A stretch of 64,000 bases of DNA from Pseudorasbora parva (lineage: Eukaryota; Chordata; Actinopteri; Cypriniformes; Gobionidae), in contig NC_090175.1 of the NCBI RefSeq assembly GCF_024679245.1, positions 53,333,213 through 53,397,212 of the forward strand, in the 5' to 3' direction. The notes beneath the pieces are model-generated. The model saw only the letters and a program-made list of their open reading frames with translations, had not been told where the DNA came from and did not search any database. The first letter of the stretch is position 1, and every line of letters starts with the position of its first letter. Below, one piece after another: positions 27,156-37,050 of this stretch. A program made the translations under genes and the position numbers.

Positions 27156-27556
27156 AGGGTTAGTTTACCCAAACATGAAAATTGTCATTAATGATTTATG
27201 TCGTTCCACACCCGTAAGACCTCCGTTCATCTTCGGAACACACTTTAAGATATTTTATATTTAGTCAGAAAGCTTTTTGTTCCTCCAATGAAAGTGTATG
27301 CACACTATACTGTCCATGTCCATAAAGGTAATAAAATCATCATCAAAGTAGTCCATATTACCCCTTTCCCACCAGAATGAACTGGGTGCTAGTTCAGAGG
27401 CAGTGTGCCAGTTCGTAGTTGGTTCGACCGAGGAGCCTTCTATGAACCGTTTGCTTTTGACAAATTCCCAAGAGCCACAACAGATAAAGGAACGACATTA
27501 GGGTGAGTCATTAAAGACATAATTAAATAATTAAAATTTCTGGGTCAACCAACCCT
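27156..27556. mobile_element. 401-bp TTAA-flanked element with AGGGTTAGTT ends
   Basis: TTAA flanks at 27,152-27,155 and 27,557-27,560. The left end AGGGTTAGTTTACCC pairs with the right end GGGTCAACCAACCCT. The left arm contains TGTCGTTCCACACCCGTAAG and the right arm AACGACATTAGGGTGAG. A foreign-looking block at about 27,360-27,482 (TCCCACCAGAATGAAC, GTTGGTTCGACCGAGG) seems to have replaced or entered the middle. A diverged fragment of this family lies at 13,205-13,352. Confidence 0.82.
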
Positions 27557-27810
27557 TTAAGCAAAGTGTCACTATTAAATGTCAATAAATATGAGGGCTT
27601 TTTCAATAATTACATTTCAAATAGGTTCTATTTTTTGGATCTTTTAACGTCAGGAAAGCAACATTTCTGCGTCTAAAACATGCAGTATATGGTAATTTGG
27701 TCATCTCAGATGGCTCTGATAGATGGATCTGTCGGTTTATTACTTTAATTGTCAATGTTTATAATAATGACAGTGCAAATTATTGTTAGTATTTGATGGT
27801 GTTGGTTAGA

Positions 27811-28165
27811 CTGGGTAAACCCAGCCTGATCTGCCAGCGATTTCATTTAGCCCTGCAACTCAAGTCTGGAAACCTGTACATTCATCTCTACTGCTTCTGT
27901 TACATTTTTGTGGGAACCAATCACAGACTGGCTTATCCAACTGGCATGATTTTTGCGGGTTTAAACACGATGACGCATAGCGATGGATCGTTGCTCGTTT
28001 ATCATGCTCTTGTGTTCTGATTGGTTGAAGGACTATCCAATTGTGTACAGAGTCACTTGAATAAGGCTTGTTGATCGCCTCTTGTGCAGTACAAAATACA
28101 GAGTAGAATCCACAGACCAGTGTTCACTCTTAAATTGAGCTTGGTCTGGTGATAGCCAGATAAGG
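27811..28165. mobile_element. Small DNA transposon relic with AGACTGGGT-type end
   Basis: Starts AGACTGGGTAAACCCAGCC and has TTGGTCTGGTGATAGCC near the other end, which resembles a cyprinid non-autonomous family. Inverted repeats are only weakly visible, so limits are approximate. Confidence 0.35.
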
Positions 28166-28369
28166 TGTCGGTCCCATCATGGGATGTCTGACAGACCAAA
28201 ATAAAACATTTAGTAAGAAACCGATGGTTGCAAACAATCAAATAGCTTTTCAACGGCCTTGACCCTCTGTTCTAAGTAATCAAGACTCAGCGATTAGACT
28301 TTTGTCATGACACAACATGATACACACCTTGTATGACTTGAATCTGCCCTTGCTGGGTGGCAAAGTCCT

Positions 28370-28800
28370 CTAAAGATAATGAAATCATCTCATTAGAGTA
28401 ATGAGCGGAATTAGTAACGAGAGTTATTTGCTTGCGCTCTGTTAAAGGCTCAGATTTATCATCTAATTATGAAATAATACAAGGAAATCATTATGTAAAA
28501 TATGTTTGATAACTCACTTAATGGACCCTGGGTCATGTTCACGATACCGAAGCGAAGAAATTAAATAAATAAATAATTACATAAATAAACAGATGTCTTG
28601 TTCCCGGTTAGGAAGGACAAACATCGCCTTTGTCAGATTTGTTGGGGAAAATAAATAGACACATCGAAGAAGCACCATTAAGTCACACTCTGTGACTTTG
28701 TTAAACTTTGGATTAATTTATGACAGAGAACAAACACAGATCTCACATGAATAATGGAATAAGTTGCTAATTAACTCAAATTGCTTAATGGAAGCTTGCC
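28370..28800. promoter_or_regulatory. Candidate conserved non-coding element cluster
   Basis: This AT-rich but non-repetitive block is dense in homeodomain-like TAAT/ATTA cores, for example CATTAGAGTAATGAGC, GGAATTAGTAACG, ATCTAATTATGAAATAA, TTGGATTAATTTATGAC and TTGCTAATTAACTC. It also has SOX-like AACAAACAC and TCACACTCTGTGAC. Such clusters are typical of enhancers near vertebrate developmental genes. Conservation was not tested. A short (AAAT) run at about 28,562-28,590 interrupts it. Confidence 0.3.
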
Positions 28801-29301
28801 GAACTCGTCCTCTTGAACTGACTTTCCCTGTTACCTTGAGTATCGTGTATTGCTTGACTCTTCATTGTGCTCTGGGCTAGAAAATGTGGAGAAATAATTA
28901 TAAGATAATACCCAAGGGAAGGTTGTGACAAACAATCAGACAGCAGTGCGTGTAGGTGGAAGAAGCAGCGCACATGGGCCCATATGGACAAATAAACGTC
29001 CTGTGTGATTAACTCGTCACCGAGTTAATTTGTTCATCAGGCCGTGTGTGCGACAAATTCTTTGGTAAACCTCACTAGAGCTGAGTTGGGCCTCCTTTTG
29101 CCAAGATAGATTGAACAAGGTGATGGAAACATTCCTCAGAGCTGTTGGTCTATACAGACGCGATAGCATCACGCAGTTGCTGCAGATTTGTCGGCTGCAC
29201 ATCCCTGATTCGAATCCCCCACTCCAGAACATCCCAAAGGTGCTCTACTGGATTGAGATCTGGTGACCGGAGGCCATTTGGGTTTAGTGAACTCATTGAC
29301 A

Positions 29302-29935
29302 CACTGTAAAACAAATGTCATGATTTGTTATCACAACATTTTTTTCTTATGTCAAATCAGCATTTATAATTTATGTAGTTAAGATTACATAATATTTTGA
29401 GTTTCTTTTGAATAAAGGAAGTGTATGTAAGATTGTTGCCAAAACTGGTACTGCAATCACTTTCCCCTCTCCCCCTCCACCTGACTCGAGGTTGCCAGAT
29501 CGGCTGCAGGATCAGCAGGAACGTTTGTAGCTGCAGCTGTGGTAACTAGAACAGATCTGGCAACCCGGATGCCCAAACACTACTGACTTTGTGATTGGTC
29601 GATTAGGTGGAAGGCGGAGCTTCAGGCCAAAACACAACATGTCAACATCAACATCAGTTGAGGGCTGCAACAACAACTTTATATGACAATATCCTGGTCA
29701 GACTACTGTTGTCAGTGATATTTTATGAAAAAAGTAATTGAAAAGTATTTGAAATTAACATGATTTCTTATTGTCTACTGACATATCGGGGCCATTTTAT
29801 GATTCATTGAAATACATTTCTTACATACAGTTTCTTTAAACTAATCTCCTTCATTGTATTAACTACATTTTTTATTTCAATTAACTTAAAATATTAAGGC
29901 AACAAGGTAACTTACTTTTTTTATGTTAAAGTACA
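29302..29935. mobile_element. AT-rich MITE-like insertion carrying a TTAA element
   Basis: The Tc1 sequence breaks after AACTCATTGACA and resumes at CATGTTCAAGAAGCC. The inserted DNA begins CACTGTAAAACAAATG, a start typical of hAT-type MITEs, and ends ATGTTAAAG. Its middle is occupied by the TTAA element at 29,416-29,835. The right terminus is degenerate, so classification is tentative. Confidence 0.5.
29416..29835. mobile_element. 420-bp TTAA-type non-autonomous transposon, copy 3 (nested)
   Basis: Third copy of the family at 14,947 and 26,743, in the orientation of copy 1. It starts AGGAAGTGTATGTAAG and ends CTTACATACAGTTTCT. The right flank is TTAA (29,836-29,839); the left flank reads ATAA, presumably a mutated TTAA. 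It carries about 20 extra bases relative to copy 1, including TTTTATGAAAAAAGTAATTG near 29,722. Confidence 0.85.
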
Positions 29936-30011
29936 TGTTCAAGAAGCCAGTTTGAGATGATTTGAGCTTTGTGAAATGCCATTGAGTTATCCTGCTGGAA
30001 GTAGCCATCTA

Positions 30012-32018
30012 CGGTGGCCCAGTAGTGCAGCCATTCTAAATTAAACCACAACACAACGAAATTGTTACAACACAATGGAAACAAGGCACAATACAACAAA
30101 ATCGCCACAACATAATGGAAACGAGTCAGGAAATCACCACAACGCAACGGAAATGGGGGGGCTCTCGGAGTGCAATGAAGTTAGTTTTTCTTGCCATTGT
30201 TCTACAGATTGGCCAGTCTTACAATGATAAAAACACTATGATCAGTTTTAAGTGTGTAACCATTGTATATCGACATGAAATATCAATTCAAACTTACTCT
30301 ACATGCATTATATTTATAATGGTGTTGTGCATTTCCGTTGTGTTGTCGCTCGTTTCGTGGCTCATTTCCTTTGTGTTGTGGCGATTTCGTTGTGTTGTGG
30401 CTCGTTTCCATTGTGTTGTGGCTCGTTTCCATTGTGTTGTGGCTCGTTTCTGTTGTGTTGTGGTGGTTTCATTGTGTTGTGGCGATTTCGTTGTGTTGTG
30501 GCTCGTTTCCATTGTGTTGTGGCTCGTTTCCATTGTGTTGTGGCTCGTTTCTGTTGTGTTGTGGTGGTTTCATTGTGTTGTGGCGATTTTGTTGTGTTGT
30601 GGCTCGTTTCCATTGTGTTGTGGTGAGTTTGTTGTGTTGTGGCTCGTTTCTGTTGTGTTGTGGTGGTTTCATTGTGTTGTGGTGAGTTTGTTGTGTTGTG
30701 GCTCGTTTCCGTTGTGTTGTGGTGGTTTCATTGTGTTGTGGTGAGTTTGTTGTGTTGTGGCTCGTTTCTGTTGTGTTGTGGTGGTTTCATTGTGTTGTGG
30801 CTCGTTTCCGTTGTGTTGTGGTGGATTCGTTGTGTTGTGGCTCGTTTCCGTTGTGTTGTGGTGAGTTTGTTGTGTTGTGGCTCGTTTCCGTTGTGTTGTG
30901 GTGGTTTCATTGTGTTGTGGTGAGTTTGTTGTGTTGTGGCTCGTTTCTGTTGTGTTGTGGTGGTTTCATTGTGTTGTGGCTCGTTTCCGTTGTGTTGTGG
31001 TGGATTCGTTGTGTTGTGGCTCGTTTCCGTTGTGTTGTGGCTCGTTTCCGTTGTGTTGTGGCTCGTTTCCGTTGTGTTGTGGCTCGTTTCCGTTGTGTTG
31101 TGGTGGTTTCGTTGTGTTGTGGCTCGTTTCCGTTGTGTTGTGGTGGATTCGTTGTGTTGTGGTGGTTTCGTTGTGTTGTGGCTCGTTTCCGTTGTGTTGT
31201 GGTGGTTTCATTGTGTTGTGGCTCGTTTTCGTTGTGTTGTGGTGGATTCGTTGTGTTGTGGCTCATTTCCTTTGTGTTGTGGCGATTTCGTTGTGTTGTG
31301 GCTCGTTTCCATTGTGTTGTGGTGAGTTTGTTGTGTTGTGGCTCGTTTCCGTTGTGTTGTGGCTCGTTTCCGTTGTGTTGTGGCTCGTTTCCGTTGTGTT
31401 GTGGCTCGTTTCCGTTGTGTTGTGGCTCGTTTCCGTTGTGTTGTGGTGAGTTTCCGTTGTGTTGTGGCTCGTTTCCGTTGTGTTGTGGTGGTTTCGTTGT
31501 GTTGTGGCTCGTTTCCGTTGTGTTGTGGTGGATTCGTTGTGTTGTGGTGGTTTCGTTGTGTTGTGGCTCGTTTCCGTTGTGTTGTGGTGGTTTCATTGTG
31601 TTGTGGCTCGTTTTCGTTGTGTTGTGGTGGATTCGTTGTGTTGTGGCTCATTTCCTTTGTGTTGTGGCGATTTCGTTGTGTTGTGGCTCGTTTCCATTGT
31701 GTTGTGGTGAGTTTGTTGTGTTGTGGCTCGTTTCCGTTGTGTTGTGGCTCGTTTCTGTTGTGTTGTGGTGGTTTCATTGTGTTGTGGCTCGTTTCTGTTG
31801 TGTTGTGGTGGTTTCATTGTGTTGTGGCTCGTTTCTGTTGTGTTGTGGTGGTTTCGTTGTGTTGTGGCTCGTTTCCGTTGTGTTGTGGTGATTTCGTCAT
31901 GTTGTGGTTTAATTCCGTTGTGTTGTGTTGTGGTTTAATTCCGTTGTGTTGTGTTGTGGTTTAATTCCGTTGTGTTGTGTTGTGGTTTAATTTAGTACGG
32001 CTGCACTACTGGGCCACC
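30012..32018. mobile_element. Asymmetric foldback element with expanded 19/21-bp minisatellite arm
   Basis: The ends are inverted repeats: GGTGGCCCAGTAGTGCAGCC at 30,013-30,032 and its reverse complement GGCTGCACTACTGGGCCACC at 31,999-32,018, followed inward on both sides by TAAATTAAACCACAACACAAC or its complement. It sits in the Tc1 copy with a CTA (or TA) duplicated at 30,009-30,011 and 32,019-32,021. The left arm has only about 120 bp of CCACAACACAAC-type repeats. A unique spacer covers about 30,155-30,335. The right arm is about 1.65 kb of GTTGTGTTGTGG units joined by 7- or 9-base linkers. No coding capacity. The superfamily is unknown to me. Confidence 0.8.
30340..31990. repeat. Minisatellite of mixed 19- and 21-bp units
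   Basis: Each unit is a 12-base core (A/G)TTGTGTTGTGG plus a linker. The linker is CTCGTTTCC or a variant (9 bases, giving 21) or TGGTTTC, TGAGTTT, CGATTTC or TGGATTC (7 bases, giving 19). About eighty units are present. Near 31,900-31,985 the unit changes to a 26-bp form with GTTTAATTCC. The cores and linkers lack stop codons in many frames, so frames of up to 397 codons on the plus strand and 229 on the minus strand appear; these are artefacts, not proteins. Confidence 0.95.
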
Positions 32019-32939
32019 CTAAGATGGTAGGGATGGACCTGGACACCATCAATACTCAGGCATTTAAATGATACTCAGTTGGTGCCAAGAATATATCACT
32101 CACACCATTACACCCCAGCAGTCTTATCTGTTGAATCATGGCAGGATGGATCCATTATTTCACATTGTTTACACCAAATTCTGACTCTACCATCTGCAAC
32201 TCGCAGCAGAAATTGAAACTTTCACATTTTCCCGATATTTATTGTCCAGTTTTGGTGAGACTGTGTGAATTGTAGCCTCAGTTTCTTGTTCTTCTGCTGA
32301 CAGGAGGGGAGCCGGTGTGTCTTATGTTGCTGTAGCTCATCTGCTTCAAGGTTCGACATGTTCAGAGATGCTCTATTGTAGATCTTGGTTGTAACAAGTT
32401 ACCATTGCCTTTCAGCTCAAACCAGTCAGGACTTTCTTCTCTGACCTTTGGCATCAACAAAGCTTTTTTGCCCACAGAACTGCCGCTCGCTGGATAGAAA
32501 ACATTTTTCAGGTCATTCTCTATAAAAACTAGAGATAGCTGTGTGTGAAAATCCCAGTAAATCAGCAGCACGAACAACCATGTCATGTTTAGAGTCAATT
32601 AAATCACATTTATTCCCCATTCTAATGCTCAGACTGAAATCCAGCATATATATGTAATCTCTGTTAATTGTATCTCCACAACCAAATCTGTGATAGTTAA
32701 ATATAAACTTCATTAATATCTAATAAAACAGATCAGAATGTCAAGTGTCTGGGCTGAATTAATGTCTTTAGAACTGCTGTTTCTGTGCAGTACCCTGTAT
32801 AAACACAAGGGGGCAATGGTGTTGTTTGGAAAATATCTATCACATCGATACTGAATTCTCTTCCTGTTTGACTAGAGACGTTGGCCATTATATTGTTCAT
32901 TAAAGGTAAGGAAACTCTGGAAGCCTTGAATTTTAACGG

Positions 32940-33190
32940 CAATGATTATTATAATAGGTCTAACAATCACTTGTGTTTTACTTGATGTTGATAAAGCAAC
33001 AATCGAGGTTGAACTTGTGAAAGCAGGCTGTTGCCTTTTCTTAATGTATCCGTGATGTGATCTCACATCAAGGCCAAACAGCCTAATGAAACCGCATAAC
33101 AGCGAAACTGATTCAGGGTCAATGTGGAGATTTGACAGCCAAACATAAAATGAACAAACATAGACGGCCCACTGGGGAGACATTCACAGC
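32940..33190. promoter_or_regulatory. Candidate non-coding regulatory block
   Basis: Unique sequence with CTTGTGTTTTACTTGATG, TTATCAACATCAAGTAAAA in complement, CCTAATGAAACCGCATAAC and ATTCAGGGTCAATG. A 103-codon minus-strand frame crosses it but shows no known domain and ends in an isoleucine run. No transposon ends are visible. The regulatory reading is inferred from complexity only. Confidence 0.15.
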
Positions 33191-34000
33191 CCACTGTGGT
33201 CTTCTGCTACTGCTGAGCGCACTGTCCTGACAAATTGAAAACAATTCAATTGTTAGGTCAAACGACATACACTCTCCCGGTTTAGACTAGTAGCCTGTGC
33301 AGTATTAGCTCATCCATCATTTGCTTTTTTGCAAAGACAAAAACAGCCTGATTAAAACAACAACAACAAAAACAAAATGGTTGGGGAATAAATCAAGTTC
33401 AATTAATAAATACAGAAATACAAATCACAATGCTCCTTGATTCTTAAAATAATATATCCAAAAACAAACATATTACCAACACAATACATTCTATTGTGAG
33501 TCACTTACTGTACGCAATAGCAAACAACATCATACGCATGTAAAAAATAAACACTGCTTAACAAAAATAAACAAGCTAATTTTTATACTATATGCCTGAA
33601 GATCAGAGAGCGTGACATGACAAGTTCACAAAGCAGAGATTTGTTGCTCACGATATCTTCCTTTTTTCGTTTCTTCTCTGAAGCTGGCAACCCATTATCT
33701 TTAGCTGTCTAACAAGCACAAGAACCAGCTACATTTTCCTGTGAAACTGTTTAATATTTCTGTTGGCGCAGAAGATATGGCTTAGTATATGGTTAGGATT
33801 TGAGCTAGGGTTAGGTGCATGATATAAATAAATAATGGAGAAAAAAAAATAAAAAAAGTACAGTGTTAATCAATTTAGGTAGGTTTGTGTGTCCATATTT
33901 ATAAATTAAGAAATATATATTTTACATTTGTGATTTAAGATACATTTTTATATTTTTGTATTAAAATTAAAAGTGTTGTCAAACACATGGGATGTATATA
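33190..34000. other. Unique AT-rich sequence, no gene seen
   Basis: A-rich and AT-rich DNA with no coding frame above background and no recognised repeat family. Confidence 0.45.
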
Positions 34001-34005
34001 TACAG

Positions 34006-34550
34006 ATCAGGCATAACATTATGACCAGTGAAGTGAATAACACTGATTATCTCTTCATCACAGCACATGTTGGTGGGTGGGATATTTTAGGCAGTAAGGG
34101 GACATTTTGTCCTTAAAGTTGATGTATTAGAGGCAGGAAAAATGGGCAAGCATGAGGATTTGAGCGAGTTTGACAAGGGCCACATTGTGTTGGCCAGATG
34201 ACTGGGTCAGAGCATCTCCAAAACTGCAGCCCTTGTGGGGTGTTCCCGGTCTGCAGTGGTCAGTATCTATCAAAAGTGATTCAAGGAAGGAACAGTGGTT
34301 ACAGGGTCATGGGCGGCCAAGGCTCTGGTCTGATCAAACAGACGAGCTACTGGAGCTCAAATTGTTCAAGAAGTTAATTTTGGTTCTGATAGAAAGGTGT
34401 CAAAATACACAGTGCATCGCAGTTTTTTGCGTATGGGGCTGCATAGCCGCAGACCAGTCAGGGTGCTCATGCTGATCCCTGTCCATCGCCGTAAGTGGCA
34501 ACAGTGAGCACGTGAACATCAGAACTGGATGCAATGGAAGAAGGTGACCT
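34006..34550 (+). pseudogene. Tc1-like transposon fragment, N-terminal transposase half
   Basis: Starts with CAGGCATAACATTATGACC, a sequence typical of this family's outer end. A start codon at 34,142 opens a frame reading MGKHEDLSEFDKGHIVLAR, and a TGA follows at once. Past the stop come LGQSISKTAALVGC and SRSAVVSIYQK, the paired-like helix-turn-helix DNA-binding region, then another TGA. Further frames carry HSRRPVR-like sequence near 34,440 and HQNWMQWKK near 34,520. The catalytic half is absent; unrelated repeat sequence starts at about 34,553. It belongs to the same family as the minus-strand C-terminal fragment at 22,920-23,650. Confidence 0.88.
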
Positions 34551-34552
34551 GT

Positions 34553-34690
34553 AGTCTGGATGCCAGCCAAACTTAGCCCCACCCGCAACATTTGAGGTCG
34601 GGAAGTTCGGTCTGGATTTGATCCGTTGTGGAGCGACTGTGCTGGAACCAGAGCTTTTCGGACCAATCAAATTGTCAGGGCAGATGATCA
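34553..34690. mobile_element. Short repeat replacing the Tc1 3' half
   Basis: The words TCTGGATGCCAGCCAAAC, GGTCGGGAAGTTCGG and CAGAGCTTTTCGGACC belong to a different interspersed repeat that I recognise only loosely. It directly follows the truncated Tc1 sequence. Confidence 0.35.
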
Positions 34691-34992
34691 ACAGTAATGT
34701 ATAATCATCCATGTCACCAAAGAGTGCTTGGGTTGAATTTTTTTACTAAGTGCATAGCTTGTTCTTAAATGCATTTACCTTTACTGTTTCTCTCAAAAAA
34801 TATAAGTTATGGTGATAAGTAATGTTGGTAAGTACTCAGTGTATCCTTAAATAATTTTTACAACACTGGCAAAGATCGTTTACACTCATCTTCAGATCAT
34901 CCTCTTCTACTTCCAGCGTGCGTGCAGATCTGTTGACAAATATGTGTCACTCAACATAGATCACTATCCCCATTGCTCTGATTGTTCAGACC

Positions 34993-35136
34993 GATCTCAT
35001 GAAATGGCGTATGTATGACACGCCAATTCATTTGCCATTTTGGCGTGCTATCAAGACGCATAACCGCTTTTTAGCGTGTTTATCAATGCAGTTTCATTCT
35101 ATCCCCCTACACTGCCCCTACCTCTAAACCTACGCA

Positions 35137-35195
<59 letters not shown>

Positions 35196-36070
35196 GCCCC
35201 TAAACCTACCCATTACAAGAACAATTCTGCATTTTTACATTTTCAAAAAAACCTAATTTAGTATGTTTATAAATCCATTTACCTTGTGGACACACACACA
35301 CATATTCAGACACATTTTGAAAAATTATAAAAAAACGGATATAACAGGCAGATACGACTGCATGCACAATTTATTCAAACGAAACGATTGATTTGTGTGA
35401 AGAAAATACCTAAAAAGTGATCAAAACGCTGAGTCCATCCGCCAATTGTTAATTTCGAATATTGCCGCTCGAAGAAATGTCACGTCAGCTTTGACAGCAT
35501 TGGCTGTCGTGTGTCTCGTGACCAGTTGCGTCATTACGTCAGCTTTGATTGTAATATGCCATTGGCTGTCGTGTGTCTCGTGACCAATCACGTCATGCTA
35601 AACTTGTCGTGTGTATCATTTGAATCAGAAATATTAACTAATATTAATATTAAGTCCATGTGTGTTCTGTTCACAAAGGGGCGCAGTCATCATTTCAACG
35701 ACCAAACATTAACATTAAGATCAACTCTGTTCTTCACATGAAGATATCGTATGACTTCAGAAGACTTGCAATGCAACATGAGTTAATACTTTTATACTGT
35801 TTCTGGTCAGTTTTTGCAATAAATACATGTGACCGTACATTTATTTGCCTGTTACGTGTTTTATATTGTTGAGAGTGGGTAGGTTTATTGTAGGAGTTGA
35901 GTTAGTTTCTCCAAAATATGAAATTGTGCTATAAATATTAATTCTGTTAGATCAGGTCACCTAAATGGTGGTTCGTTTAGGCGTAGACATACACGCAGAA
36001 TCACACAGCGTAGACATACGGATAGCTCAAAATGCGTACAGATAACACGCCACTTGGCTTTAGAAAGTGC
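34993..36070. mobile_element. Palindrome-rich interspersed repeat with CA microsatellite
   Basis: The left end contains TGGCGTATGTATGACACGCC, a near-palindrome, and TTTTGGCGTGCTATC. The right part near 36,030-36,060 contains ATGCGTACAGATAACACGCC. Between them lie CTACCTCTAAACCTACGC, a (CA)n tract at 35,138-35,193, and a 62-bp direct duplication at about 35,484-35,590 containing TTGGCTGTCGTGTGTCTCG twice. It is probably one non-autonomous element or several fragments of one family; the 13,070-13,190 fragment is related. Confidence 0.4.
35138..35193. repeat. (CA)n microsatellite
   Basis: About twenty-eight CA units inside the palindrome-rich repeat. Confidence 0.95.
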
Positions 36071-36316
36071 CGTGTGTTTACACAAAGTCATGATGTCATG
36101 TTGCATTGTGTGTAAGTCTCTCCAATTGAGCACAGAGGCATTTTCTTTCCTGGTCTGTTTGAAACATGACCCATAATCACAGTCCAATGGAGCGTCGGAT
36201 TCATATTCTGACTAGAATCTGAATATGATGATGCTATGTGGCCTGGTCTAATGAATCCCATTTTCTTTTACATCAGGTTGATGGCCAGGTGTGTATATGT
36301 GTGTGCGTGTAATGAA

Positions 36317-36347
36317 TGAATGAATGAATAAATAAATAAATAAATAT
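36317..36347. repeat. Compound (AATG)n(AATA)n microsatellite
   Basis: Four AATG units followed by four AATA units. Confidence 0.85.
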
Positions 36348-36749
36348 TACGTTTTTAAAAAGTAATTTTATCAAACCTTTTGTTTGAATATGTTGTATTA
36401 TTATTATTTTTTTACACTAAACTATGATTAATACAAAAAATATTATGTTCTCATCTAGACTTTTGAATGATTTTCCTTGTCTTCCTCTCAGACATCTGTA
36501 TTAGTCATTGACTTGTCTGTCACAGCAATACATTCATTATTTTGATTACTGGCAATTCCCATTCTGGAAGTTCTTTTTATTTGTCCTTACAAATGATGTA
36601 CAGCTTCATCACTTCTTACTGATTGACTAGAGATTAAAACAAAACTAATAGGTTTGTTTTTCAAATGAACCAAAAACCGATATCTGCTGTTTGCTGCAAA
36701 ACATGCATTAATGATTCAGTTCGACCAACTCAGACTTACAGAACAGGCT

Positions 36750-37050
36750 AAAGATCAAACTTTGCTATGTAAGGTTTTTTATTTTTTTTATTTTCTTCAT
36801 CTCTCTTTGATTGGTTTTGAAAAGCTACAAATACCTTGAAATGAGATGCAAGCTGAGACACCGTCACAATCAGAAATGCCAATTGACTTTGTGTCCTGGT
36901 GTCAAGGATTGTTACAATAGAGACATTGGTTTGCCCAGCCCCTTTTCTTACAGTGATGTATCTGTCATCAAGTAATCTATGCACAGCGTTGATGTTGCAC
37001 AGCCTTCCTTGACACTGGGCAGGTCAATAGATAATAAACACAGTTTCCCA
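36750..37050. promoter_or_regulatory. Candidate conserved block, possibly exon-like on the minus strand
   Basis: Unique complex sequence. On the minus strand a frame of 78 codons includes HRLLDDRYITVRKGAG, and the stretch CATTTCAAG is followed by GTATTTGT, resembling a splice donor. The protein is not recognised. TAGATAATAAACACAG near 37,028 looks like a forkhead-type or HOX-type site. A conserved non-coding element is as likely as an exon. Confidence 0.15.

Larger units (their letters stand above)
28990..32730 (-). pseudogene. Tc1-like transposon split by two insertions
   Basis: A minus-strand Tc1 copy in three pieces. The 5' part, 32,730-32,020, encodes a start with MGNKCDL near 32,620 and a helix-turn-helix segment AADLLGFSHTAIS. 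The middle, 30,010-29,936, holds GYFQQDN (second catalytic Asp). The 3' part, 29,290-29,050, holds SPDLNPVEHLWDVL (catalytic Glu) followed by QPTNLQQLRDAI. The breaks are filled by a small element at about 29,302-29,935 and by the foldback element at 30,012-32,018. Frameshifts and deletions outside the insertions show that it was already decaying. A second copy of this family lies at 62,230-62,800. Confidence 0.88.

Noticed and set aside
30698..31891. 397-codon plus-strand frame (CVVARFR/VVLWW repeats)
   Set aside because: It is produced entirely by the 19/21-bp minisatellite, and similar frames exist in the other frames and on the other strand.
30012..31990. CRISPR array (regular short repeats)
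   Set aside because: Units are contiguous 19/21-bp repeats without unique spacers, in a fish-like genome with no cas genes.
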